64,000 bases of DNA, from the NCBI RefSeq assembly GCF_001425665.1, contig NZ_LMCX01000001.1, positions 1-64,000 of the forward strand. Direction: 5' to 3'. Of the stretch, positions 1-6,963 are shown piece after piece. Each line of letters begins with the position of its first letter. Position 1 is the first letter of the stretch. Source of the DNA: Yonghaparkia sp. Root332. Lineage in GTDB: Bacteria; Actinomycetota; Actinomycetes; Actinomycetales; Microbacteriaceae. The notes beneath the pieces are model-generated. The model was given only the letters and a program-made list of their open reading frames with translations. It was not told where the DNA came from and did not search any database. A program made the translations under genes and the position numbers.

Positions 1-306
1 AAAGGAATCTCAACCGGCCGACGATGTCGACCGACGAGGATAATTTGGCATTGACTTAGTGCACGCTGTTGAGTTCTCAAGGATCGGGCGCACCTGACCT
101 CGCGCTTCGCAGCGCTCGCAACAGGGCTCTTCCTTCCGAACCCCCGCGACTGCTCGGCTCTCGGAAGAGCCGCTGTCATCGGAGGGGATCCGCTTCCCGC
201 TCCTCCCCGCATCGGAACGGCGAGCCGTTCTGGCTGAGAAGGAGGGGGTTCGTTTCCGCTTGGGGTCCGGGAGGCTTTTCGCTCTCCCGCCCGCTTGGGG
301 CAACAG
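1..306 (-). ncRNA. 5' leader of an rRNA operon (16S gene lies just off the left edge)
   Basis: Read on the minus strand, bases 82 to 45 give a CCTTGAGAACTCAACAGCG-type element followed by a GTGCACTAAGTCAATGCC block, and the last bases before the edge are GATTCCTTT. From memory, this arrangement is typical of the transcribed leader just before the 16S rRNA gene in Microbacteriaceae and related actinobacteria (antitermination/processing region). The leader also contains perfect hairpins at 155-172 (7-bp arms, 4-nt loop) and 215-230 (6-bp arms, 4-nt loop). No open reading frame here has a credible start site. The 16S gene itself is not in the window, so this rests on the leader signature only. 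Confidence 0.65.
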
Positions 307-312
307 GTAGAT

Positions 313-341
313 ACATTACGGCTGCGCGGGGCATCGGGCAA
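313..341 (-). promoter_or_regulatory. Candidate rRNA operon promoter
   Basis: On the minus strand a -35 box TTGCCC (341-336) is separated by exactly 17 bp from a -10 box TAATGT (318-313), about 310 bp before the left edge and upstream of the rRNA-type leader. The boxes match sigma-A consensus moderately well. Other rrn promoters could exist closer to the edge. Confidence 0.5.
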
Positions 342-432
342 ATCGCGGCAGGCTCGGGCGTGTCGCGCTCGCGCGGCGCCCGTGCGAGGGGCCGGCTCCC
401 CCGCCCGCGAGGCCGTCGCCGGGGTACGGGAA

Positions 433-459
433 CGGGCCCGGTGCATCGCACCGGGCCCG
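433..459 (-). terminator. Strong hairpin terminator after ahcY
   Basis: Two perfect 12-bp complementary arms (433-444 and 448-459, core GGGCCCGGTGC) flank a 3-nt loop, 15 bp beyond the ahcY stop codon. There is no clear U-tract, as is common in actinobacteria. It would insulate the downstream rRNA operon from ahcY read-through, since both are on the minus strand. Confidence 0.8.
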
Positions 460-473
460 CATCCGTCGCCTGA

Positions 474-1976
474 TCAGTACCGGTAGTGGTCGACTTTGTA
501 GGGCCCATCAACGCCGACGCCGATGTACGCCGCCTGGCGCGGGGTGAGCTCGGTGAGCCTCACGCCGAGCGCCGCGAGGTGCAGGCGCGCGACCTTCTCG
601 TCGAGGGCCTTCGGCAGCACGTGGACTCCGAGCGGGTAGGCGTCGCGGTTCGTGTGCAGCTCGAGCTGCGCGAGCACCTGGTTCGTGAACGACGCGCTCA
701 TCACGAAGCTCGGGTGCCCGGTGGCGTTGCCGAGGTTCATGAGGCGCCCCTCGCTCAGCACGAGGATCGACCGGCCGTTCGGCAGGCGCCACTCGTGCAC
801 CTGCGGCTTGATCTCGATGCGCTCGGCGCCCGGGAGGCTCTCGAGCCCCGCCATGTCGATCTCGTTGTCGAAGTGGCCGACGTTCGCGACGATCGCGAGG
901 TGCTTGAGGCCCTGCAGGTGCTCGAGCGTCACGACCGACTCGTTGCCCGTCGCGGTGACGAGGATGTCGATGTCGCCGATCACGTCATCGAGGCGCGCGA
1001 CCTGGTAGCCGTCCATGGCCGCCTGAAGCGCGTTGATGGGGTCGATCTCGGAGACGATCACGCGCGCGCCCTGGCCGCGGAGGGCATCCGCGCTGCCCTT
1101 GCCCACGTCGCCGTAGCCGCACACGAACACGGTCTTGCCGCCCATGAGCACGTCGGTCGCGCGGTTGAGGCCGTCGGGCAGGGAGTGGCGGATGCCGTAC
1201 TTGTTGTCGAACTTGCTCTTCGTCACGGAGTCGTTGACGTTGATCGCCGGGAAGAGCAGCTGGGCGTCGCGGTGCAGCTCGTACAGGCGGTGGACGCCCG
1301 TCGTGGTCTCCTCCGTGACGCCGAGGATGCCCTGGCCGACGCGCGTCCAGCGCTGCGGGTCGCTCGCGAGGGAGTCGCGGAGCACCTGCAGCACGACCCG
1401 CCACTCGGTGCTGTCGCCCTCGGCCGCATCGGGGACCGCTCCCGCCGCCTCGAACGCGGTGCCCTTGTGCACGAGCATCGTGGCGTCCCCGCCGTCGTCG
1501 AGGATGAGCGTCGGGCCGTGGGCGCCGCCGTGCTCGTCGGAGCCGAAGTCGAAGATCTGCTGGGTCGCCCACCAGTACTCCTCGAGCGTCTCGCCCTTCC
1601 AGGCGAAGACGGGAGCGCCCTCGGGCCGCTCGGGGGTTCCGGTCGCGCCGACGACGACGGCGGCGGCCGCCTCGTCCTGCGTGGAGAAGATGTTGCAGCT
1701 CGCCCAGCGCACCTCGGCGCCGAGCGCGACGAGCGTCTCGATGAGCACGGCCGTCTGCACGGTCATGTGCAGCGAGCCGGCGATGCGCGCGCCGGCGAGC
1801 GGCTGGTGGGGCCCGAACTCCTCGCGCAGGGCCATGAGGCCCGGCATCTCGTGCTCGGCGAGGCGGATCTGGTGCCGGCCCGCCTCGGCGAGGCTCAGGT
1901 CGGCGACCCGGAAGGAGAGGCCGTTGCGGGTCTCGACGGCGAGTGCCGCGGAGCGGGCGGGAATGACGATGCTCAT
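474..1976 (-). CDS. ahcY: Adenosylhomocysteinase (S-adenosyl-L-homocysteine hydrolase)
   Basis: Reversibly hydrolyses S-adenosylhomocysteine to adenosine and homocysteine, completing the activated methyl cycle in the cytoplasm. The 500-residue protein carries the family signatures: [16 protein letters not shown] near residue 67, [16 protein letters not shown] near 91, the NAD-binding [19 protein letters not shown] segment, and the conserved C-terminal KVDHYRY ending that closes the NAD site. Length matches long bacterial forms such as mycobacterial SahH, which carry an insertion relative to animal enzymes. The ATG start has a GAGGA ribosome site about 8 bases upstream. It lies 61 bp downstream of a TetR gene in the same direction and is followed by a strong terminator. 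Confidence 0.98.
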   Translation of the reverse strand: MSIVIPARSAALAVETRNGLSFRVADLSLAEAGRHQIRLAEHEMPGLMALREEFGPHQPLAGARIAGSLHMTVQTAVLIETLVALGAEVRWASCNIFSTQDEAAAAVVVGATGTPERPEGAPVFAWKGETLEEYWWATQQIFDFGSDEHGGAHGPTLILDDGGDATMLVHKGTAFEAAGAVPDAAEGDSTEWRVVLQVLRDSLASDPQRWTRVGQGILGVTEETTTGVHRLYELHRDAQLLFPAINVNDSVTKSKFDNKYGIRHSLPDGLNRATDVLMGGKTVFVCGYGDVGKGSADALRGQGARVIVSEIDPINALQAAMDGYQVARLDDVIGDIDILVTATGNESVVTLEHLQGLKHLAIVANVGHFDNEIDMAGLESLPGAERIEIKPQVHEWRLPNGRSILVLSEGRLMNLGNATGHPSFVMSASFTNQVLAQLELHTNRDAYPLGVHVLPKALDEKVARLHLAALGVRLTELTPRQAAYIGVGVDGPYKVDHYRY

Positions 1977-2037
1977 GGAGACATCCTCGCAGGACGGGCG
2001 CTGAACTTCTGCCGGGCGATCACCTCGCGCTCAGCGA

Positions 2038-2715
2038 TCAGTCGGCGGCGGCCCTGAGCGGTTCGAGCGCGGCGAGGATGACGTCCAGACCGAACGCGAA
2101 CTCGGTGCCCGGGTCGTACTGGTCGGCGGCGAGCACCGCCGCGGACTCGGCCAGGTACGGGTACTGCTCGGGCGGAAGCTGGGGCAGGTACACGGCCTCG
2201 GTCATCTCGGCGAACTCCTCGGCGGAGTCGAACGGGAGGGTCGCCTCTTGCAGCGCGTGGCCGTAGACGTAGCTGTTGATCAGCCAGTTGGCGTGCGTCG
2301 CCATGCTCACCGAGAAGCCCGCCCGGCGCAGGCATGCCGTGAAGGCCTCGCGGTGACGCATGCTCGCCGGCCCCGGGGTCACGCGCGATTCCATGAGCGA
2401 GATCGCCCACGGGTGGCGGGCGAGCGCCTGGCGGGTCGACAGCGCCTGCTCACGGAGCGCTGTTCGCCACTCGACCCCCTCGGGCAGCAGTTCGATCTCG
2501 TCGAACACGACATCCACCATGGCGTCGAGCAGCTCGTCGCGACTGGCCACGTAGTGATAGAGCGACATCGCCCCCGCGCCGAGCTCGCTCGCCAGGCGCC
2601 GCATGCTGAGCCCGTGCACGCCCTCGCGATCGGCGATCCGAATGGCCTCGTGGACGAGGCGCTGCCTGCTCAGGCCGGCGACGGACTCGCTCTGGCGCCG
2701 CCTTCTCTCCGCCAT
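2038..2715 (-). CDS. TetR/AcrR family transcriptional regulator
   Basis: A 225-residue repressor-type regulator. The N-terminal helix-turn-helix is plain (MRRLASELGAGAMSLYHYV, about residues 38-56, then SRDELLDAMVD). The remainder fits the TetR C-terminal ligand-binding domain of the tetracycline-repressor class, which typically senses a small molecule. The ATG has a strong GAGGAGG site 7 bases upstream. It is divergent from a small membrane-protein gene, and the 148-bp gap between them contains a phased GTAC palindrome array that is the obvious candidate operator, so autoregulation and control of the neighbour are inferred. The ligand is unknown. ahcY follows 61 bp downstream in the same direction, which need not mean functional linkage. 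Confidence 0.9.
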   Translation of the reverse strand: MAERRRRQSESVAGLSRQRLVHEAIRIADREGVHGLSMRRLASELGAGAMSLYHYVASRDELLDAMVDVVFDEIELLPEGVEWRTALREQALSTRQALARHPWAISLMESRVTPGPASMRHREAFTACLRRAGFSVSMATHANWLINSYVYGHALQEATLPFDSAEEFAEMTEAVYLPQLPPEQYPYLAESAAVLAADQYDPGTEFAFGLDVILAALEPLRAAAD

Positions 2716-2740
2716 GGGCCTCCTCGCGCCGGTGAACGTC

Positions 2741-2770
2741 TTGACAACCGTACAGCGTACGGTTCATAGT
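2741..2770 (+). promoter_or_regulatory. Promoter for the DUF6326-like membrane protein gene
   Basis: TTGACA (2741-2746) is a perfect -35 hexamer; CATAGT (2765-2770) lies 18 bp further as a -10 box. The spacer contains the first GTAC palindrome of the operator array, so a bound TetR protein would occlude RNA polymerase. Confidence 0.6.
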
Positions 2771-2793
2771 ACAGCGTACGACGTACGGTGTAC
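2746..2793. promoter_or_regulatory. Array of GTAC palindromes, probable TetR operator
   Basis: Six GTAC tetramers start at 2750, 2757, 2769, 2776, 2783 and 2790, all 7 bp apart apart from one 12-bp gap. Each adjacent pair makes a GTAC-N3-GTAC dyad; the first extends to a perfect 8-bp inverted repeat (AACCGTAC at 2746-2753, GTACGGTT at 2757-2764). The array overlaps the promoter of the membrane-protein gene and lies 31 bp from the tetR start codon, so it can control both directions. Confidence 0.7.
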
Positions 2794-2863
2794 GAAACCG
2801 CACGGCCGCCTCCGCATCCGCGCACGAGCGATCCGCATCCGCGCACGACAGAAAGTAGAACCG

Positions 2864-3310
2864 ATGAGCACCCGAACGAACCCCGCCGCGCCGCGCGCCG
2901 CCTCGCTCGCCACGCCGGCGATGCCCGTGCAGGCCCGACTCGCCGCGGCCTGGACGAGCCTCATCTTCCTCGTCCTCTACATCGACTACTTCCACCTCTA
3001 CCAGCCGGGCGAGATCGACTCGATCCGCGGCGGCGTCATCTTCGAGTTCGAGATCAGCGGGATGCTGATGTCGATCTTCTTCGTGATCATCGCCATCCCC
3101 GGCCTCATGGTCCTGCTCTCCGCGACTCTGCCCGCGCGGGCGAACCGCATCACGAACATCGTCGTGACGGCGCTCTACATCCCGATCATGATCGTCAACG
3201 CGGCGGGCGCGACGCCCGACTACGCCGTCTACTACGCGATCACGATCGGCGTCGAGCTCGCGATCATGGCCTACATCCTGCGCGCCGCCGCCACCTGGCC
3301 CCGCGCGTAA
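2864..3310 (+). CDS. Small four-helix membrane protein, DUF6326-like
   Basis: A 148-residue protein with four predicted membrane helices (roughly residues 27-46, 62-86, 95-116 and 122-142) after a short Ala/Pro-rich N-terminus. The opening helix with aromatic IDYFHLYQPG resembles DUF6326 family proteins; their function is unknown. The ATG at 2864 is chosen because the palindrome array and promoter lie upstream of it; a longer frame would read through the operator. It is divergent from the TetR gene and is the likely target of that repressor, suggesting a role induced by some small molecule. No transporter motif can be identified. Confidence 0.75.
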   Translation: MSTRTNPAAPRAASLATPAMPVQARLAAAWTSLIFLVLYIDYFHLYQPGEIDSIRGGVIFEFEISGMLMSIFFVIIAIPGLMVLLSATLPARANRITNIVVTALYIPIMIVNAAGATPDYAVYYAITIGVELAIMAYILRAAATWPRA

Positions 3311-3315
3311 CTGCC

Positions 3316-3364
3316 GGCGCCGCGCCCGGCCCCGCGCGCGACCGCGGGCGCCGAGCGCGGCGCC
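3316..3364. terminator. Bidirectional hairpin between convergent genes
   Basis: Ten-base perfect arms (GGCGCCGCGC at 3316-3325 and GCGCGGCGCC at 3355-3364) enclose a very GC-rich 29-nt loop, exactly between the convergent ends of the small membrane-protein gene and manB. There is no T-tract. Confidence 0.45.
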
Positions 3365-3370
3365 ACCGGA

Positions 3371-4786
3371 TCAGGCCCGGATGAGCCCCAGGACCTCGTC
3401 GCGGATCGCCGCCATGACCTCGGGCGTCTGCGCCTCGGCGTTGAGCCGCAGCAGCGGCTCCGTGTTCGAGGGCCGGACGTTGAACCAGTACCAGCCGGCG
3501 TCCGCGCTGCCGGTGAAGGTGAGCCCGTCGAGCTCGTCGATCTCGGCGCGGCCCGCGAAGGCCTCGACGATGCGCGTGTAGGCCGCCGGCACGTCGGTCA
3601 CGGTCGAGTTGATCTCGCCGCTCGCCGAGTACGGCGTGTACTGCGCCGACAGCTGCGAGAGCGGCCCCTCGAACGCGCCGAACTGCGACAGCAGGTGCAT
3701 GGCGGCGAGCATGCCGTTGTCGGCGCCCCAGAAGTCGCGGAAGTAGTAGTGCGCCGAGTGCTCGCCGCCGAAGATCGCGCCGGTCTCGCGCATCCTGTCC
3801 TTGATGAGCGAGTGGCCGACGTGGGTCCGCACGGGGATGGCGCCCGCCTCCTCGATCGTCTCGGCGACGATGCGCGAGGTGATGAGGTTGTGGATGACGT
3901 GGATGTCGCCGGTCTCGCCGGCGGCGCGTACGCGCTCGATCTCGCGCTGCGCCACGATCGCGGCCACGGCGCTCGGCGTGACCGGCTGCCCGAGCTCGTC
4001 GACGACGAAGCAGCGGTCGGCGTCGCCGTCGAAGGCGAGGCCGAGGTCGGCGCCGTGCTCGAGAACGGCCTTCTGCAGGTCGACGAGGTTCGCCGGCTCG
4101 AGCGGGTTGGCTTCGTGGTTGGGGAAGGTGCCGTCGAGCTCGAAGTAGAGCGGGATGATCTCGAGCGGCAGCGGCGCGAGGCCCGCGGCCGTTCCCAGGA
4201 CGGCGGGCACGGTCATCCCCCCCATGCCGTTGCCCGCGTCGACGACGATGCGAAGGGGGCGGATGCCCGCCAGATCGACCAGGGAGCGCAAGTACGCGGC
4301 GTAGTCGGCCAGCACGTCCCGCTCGGAGTAGCCCCCGGGCTCGGCGACGGCCGGCACGGCCCCCGCCTCCAGAGAGGCCTGGGCCCGATCGCGGATGCCG
4401 GCGAGGCCGGTCGCGAGGCTGATGCCCTGCGCTCCCGCCCGCGAGAACTTGATGCCGTTGTACGTCGCCGGGTTGTGGCTCGCGGTGAACATCGCCGCCG
4501 GGGCGTCGTAGCGGCCGGAGGCGAAGTACGACTCGTCGGTCGAGCACAGCCCCAGGTTGACGACGTGGGCCCCGCGAGCGCGAGCTCCGCGCGCGAACGC
4601 GGCGACGAAGCCCGGCGAGGAGTCGCGCATGTCGTGCCCGACCATGATCTCGAGCCCGGCCGCGCCGATCTCGTCGACGAAGGCCGCGCCGAGGGCCTCG
4701 ACGACCTCGTCGGTCAGCTGGGAGCCGACGAGCCCTCGGACGTCGTAGGCCTTGATGAACTGGCTGAGGTCGGGTGCGGTGCTCAC
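3371..4786 (-). CDS. manB: Phosphomannomutase/phosphoglucomutase
   Basis: Interconverts mannose-6-phosphate and mannose-1-phosphate (often also the glucose pair), supplying GDP-mannose and other nucleotide sugars. All four alpha-D-phosphohexomutase motifs are present: the phosphoserine loop TASHNP (residues 101-106, Ser103), the metal-binding DGDAD (253-257), the sugar-binding GEHS (341-344), and the phosphate-binding RPSNTEP (438-444). Length 471 residues is normal. It stands in the conserved actinobacterial order next to DUF3499 and the zincin-like gene, with manA about 9 kb away. It provides the second step after ManA in this window's glycan precursor supply. Confidence 0.95.
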   Translation of the reverse strand: MSTAPDLSQFIKAYDVRGLVGSQLTDEVVEALGAAFVDEIGAAGLEIMVGHDMRDSSPGFVAAFARGARARGAHVVNLGLCSTDESYFASGRYDAPAAMFTASHNPATYNGIKFSRAGAQGISLATGLAGIRDRAQASLEAGAVPAVAEPGGYSERDVLADYAAYLRSLVDLAGIRPLRIVVDAGNGMGGMTVPAVLGTAAGLAPLPLEIIPLYFELDGTFPNHEANPLEPANLVDLQKAVLEHGADLGLAFDGDADRCFVVDELGQPVTPSAVAAIVAQREIERVRAAGETGDIHVIHNLITSRIVAETIEEAGAIPVRTHVGHSLIKDRMRETGAIFGGEHSAHYYFRDFWGADNGMLAAMHLLSQFGAFEGPLSQLSAQYTPYSASGEINSTVTDVPAAYTRIVEAFAGRAEIDELDGLTFTGSADAGWYWFNVRPSNTEPLLRLNAEAQTPEVMAAIRDEVLGLIRA

Positions 4787-4847
4787 CGCTCCACCGTAGC
4801 GGGGCGCAGGCGGCAGGCAGGGCGGGCGACCCCGCCGGCGGACCCGC

Positions 4848-5060
4848 TCAGCCGACCTCGCCGAGCGCCGAGTAGCGCACGACCTGCCAGCCCTGCGGGG
4901 CGGAGAGCGACTGCGAGTGGCGCGAGCACAGGTCGTAGCTGTGCGGCTCGGGACGGGCGCTCAGGGGCCCGAGGACGGCCATCGAGTCGGCGTACACGTA
5001 GGTGAGCGTGCTCACCGCCGTCTCGCCGCACGCGACCTTGCTGCACCCTCGCCCGCTCAT
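4848..5060 (-). CDS. DUF3499 family small zinc-ribbon-like protein
   Basis: A 70-residue protein of the actinobacterial DUF3499 family (Rv3258c type in Mycobacterium). Four residues suit a metal site: two N-terminal cysteines (CSKVAC) and a C-terminal Cys/His pair (DLCSRH), with the family core TYVYADSMAVLGPL between them. Function is unknown; zinc binding is an inference from spacing. The ATG at 5060 is chosen over a longer frame because the family begins just before the first cysteine and a GAGGGGG site lies close upstream. It is divergent from the zincin-like gene by only 34 bp. Confidence 0.85.
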   Translation of the reverse strand: MSGRGCSKVACGETAVSTLTYVYADSMAVLGPLSARPEPHSYDLCSRHSQSLSAPQGWQVVRYSALGEVG

Positions 5061-5082
5061 CCCCCTCAGCATACGGCGGCGA

Positions 5083-5094
5083 TACGCTGGAGCC
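5083..5094 (+). promoter_or_regulatory. Leaderless-type -10 box for the zincin-like gene
   Basis: TACGCT (5083-5088) lies 6 bp before the ATG at 5095, which fits the TAnnnT-to-start spacing of leaderless transcripts. No -35 box is evident. Confidence 0.4.
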
Positions 5095-5553
5095 ATGCCG
5101 TTCGCCTCGCGTCGCCCGCGCTCGTACGCGAGCCCGCGCGCGCTGCCGAGCGCCCGTGCTCGCGCCCGCCACGGCCGCAACGGCCGCTCGCCCGTGACCG
5201 GCCCCGACCTGCCGCTCGCCCACACCCGCCTCGACACCTTCGAGGCGACCGTGCAGGCGACGGCGGACTACCTGCAGGATCTCTGGCCCGACGAGCTCGT
5301 CGACCTCCGCATCGAGGTGCTGCCGATGCCCGACCAGCCTCCCGGCATCGCGGGCGTCGCCCGGTGGCGGGTGATCCCCCAGCATCAGCTGGTCGTGCTC
5401 TACCGGATCCCGATCGAGCGCATGAGCCGCCTGCACAGGGAGGACGACTGGCATCGTCGCCTCATGGTCGAGTCGTGCGTGTTCCGCGCCGTGGGCGAGC
5501 TCATCGGCAAGGACCCCTGGGATCTCGCGCCCGACCGCTTCCGGCACTGGTAG
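5095..5553 (+). CDS. Zincin-like metallopeptidase-family protein lacking the HExxH motif
   Basis: A 152-residue protein that matches by context and sequence the actinobacterial 'metallopeptidase family' proteins next to DUF3499 (Rv3259 type, zincin-like fold). The N-terminal 35 residues are Arg-rich and disordered-looking. In the region where zincins carry HExxH it reads VESCVFRAVGELIG, so no zinc-binding histidine pair is visible; it may be a catalytically dead relative. The tail GKDPWDLAPDRFRHW is typical of the actinobacterial group. A start at 5095 is favoured because a leaderless-type -10 box lies 6 bp upstream. Its role is unknown. Confidence 0.75.
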   Translation: MPFASRRPRSYASPRALPSARARARHGRNGRSPVTGPDLPLAHTRLDTFEATVQATADYLQDLWPDELVDLRIEVLPMPDQPPGIAGVARWRVIPQHQLVVLYRIPIERMSRLHREDDWHRRLMVESCVFRAVGELIGKDPWDLAPDRFRHW

Positions 5554-5574
5554 CGGCGCCCGCCGCACCCCGCG

Positions 5575-6963
5575 CTACGGGAAGACGGTGATCGGTCGCG
5601 GGGCGGCGACCGGGGCGAGGATGCGCGCGGACGCGAGCCCCGCATCCGTCAGATACGAGACGGAGGCCCGCACCTCTCCGCTCACGATCATCACGGGCGC
5701 CGTGTTCCCGGCGAGCTCGAGGCTCGTGCGCGAGCGCGGGCCGAGCTCGACGAGCTCGCCGTCGACGGTGACGGTCGCCGCGCCGTCGGGGGCCACGAGA
5801 TGCAGTCGCGCCCCGGAGCCGGGGGCGATGGCGAGGAGGATGTCGCCGTCGTCGTCGTCGAGCGCGGGCGCCGCCGTGAACCAGGCCGAGTCGAGGCCGG
5901 CGTCGCTCGCCGCCGAGGCGCGCGCGGCGGCCACGATCGGCTCGGTCGCGTCGATGAGGACGCTGTAGTCGCCGTCGGCGAGCTCGCCGAGCGCGAGATC
6001 GATGACGGCCCCGGCCTCCACGCGCGCGGTGAGCGCCGTGCCCTCCCCTCCCGCGTCGGGCAGGAGGCTGACCGTGACGTCGGCGGGCTCGTCGCCGGGC
6101 ACGAGCACGCGCAGGACGGTCGAGACGTCGACGGCGCCGAGCGCGGTCGCCGCGACCGCGAGCCCCTCGCTGTCGACGACGGGCAGGGCGGGGATGACGA
6201 CCCGCTCGGCGGGCGCCGCGACCGGGGTGACCACGTCGACCCCCGCCGGCTCGAGACCGATGATCGTCGACTGCTGGAGGGTCGCGGCGACGGCTCCGCC
6301 GCGGCTCGAGACGCCGACGACGGGCGAGGCCTCGTCGGGGGCGATGCCGGAGAGCGGGATCACCCGCTGAGCGCCGGGCGGCACGATGAGCCCCGAGGTG
6401 CCCGTCGTGTCGAGCGGCCCGTCGGCGCCCCAGACGGCGAGGTCGACGGTCGCCGCGACCTCGCCGGGGTTGCTGAGCACGATCGTGCTCGAGCGGCCGG
6501 TCGTGGTGCTGCCGCCGACGAGCCACGAGGTGGGCGAGGGGGGAAGGCACTCGGCGACGGCGAGACCGCGCAGCTCGGGCTCGTCGAGCTCCTGCCGCTC
6601 GGTCGCCGAGACGTCGTCGGCGGGCGCCTCGGCGGGGAGCTCGACGATCGCGGCGCCGCCGTCGACCGCGTCGCTCGTGGTGATCGCGCGCTCGACGAGG
6701 CCCTCGCCTGCGCTGCGCCGCGCGGGCTCCCCGACGGCGATGACCTGCGGGTCGGGCCCGCGCGAGAGCCCGAGGATCGGTCCGCCGCACACGAGCGACT
6801 GCGTGGCGCGCACGGGCGTGACCTCGACCGATCGGGGCTCGGCGCGAAGGGTCGGCCCGGGCACGACGAGCACGCCGACGACGAGCGTCGCGGCGGCACC
6901 CGCGCCGAGCAGAGCGACGCCGACGCGACGCCCGCGGAGGAGGAGCTGCGCGCGGTCAGTCAT
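5575..6963 (-). CDS. DUF5719 family membrane-anchored extracytoplasmic protein
   Basis: A 462-residue protein with one N-terminal membrane helix (about residues 14-36) and a long extracytoplasmic region rich in Ala, Val and acidic residues. It contains beta-type segments such as TSWLVGGSTTTGRSSTIVLS, typical of DUF5719. No catalytic motif is evident. The start codon overlaps the end of the upstream giant GT2 gene by 8 bp, so the two are probably translated together. The same pair is common in actinobacteria between manB and whiB2, suggesting that it assists the glycosyltransferase in envelope glycan assembly, which is an inference. Confidence 0.8.
   Translation of the reverse strand: MTDRAQLLLRGRRVGVALLGAGAAATLVVGVLVVPGPTLRAEPRSVEVTPVRATQSLVCGGPILGLSRGPDPQVIAVGEPARRSAGEGLVERAITTSDAVDGGAAIVELPAEAPADDVSATERQELDEPELRGLAVAECLPPSPTSWLVGGSTTTGRSSTIVLSNPGEVAATVDLAVWGADGPLDTTGTSGLIVPPGAQRVIPLSGIAPDEASPVVGVSSRGGAVAATLQQSTIIGLEPAGVDVVTPVAAPAERVVIPALPVVDSEGLAVAATALGAVDVSTVLRVLVPGDEPADVTVSLLPDAGGEGTALTARVEAGAVIDLALGELADGDYSVLIDATEPIVAAARASAASDAGLDSAWFTAAPALDDDDGDILLAIAPGSGARLHLVAPDGAATVTVDGELVELGPRSRTSLELAGNTAPVMIVSGEVRASVSYLTDAGLASARILAPVAAPRPITVFP

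Noticed and set aside
1977-2037. Possible S-adenosylhomocysteine riboswitch before ahcY
   Set aside because: The 61-bp gap and the end of tetR do not show the conserved core of the SAH riboswitch, and the space is mostly taken by the ribosome site.
486-2057. A plus-strand frame of 523 codons opposite ahcY
   Set aside because: The ahcY frame has every family motif and a proper ribosome site; the opposite frame has only charged low-complexity sequence.
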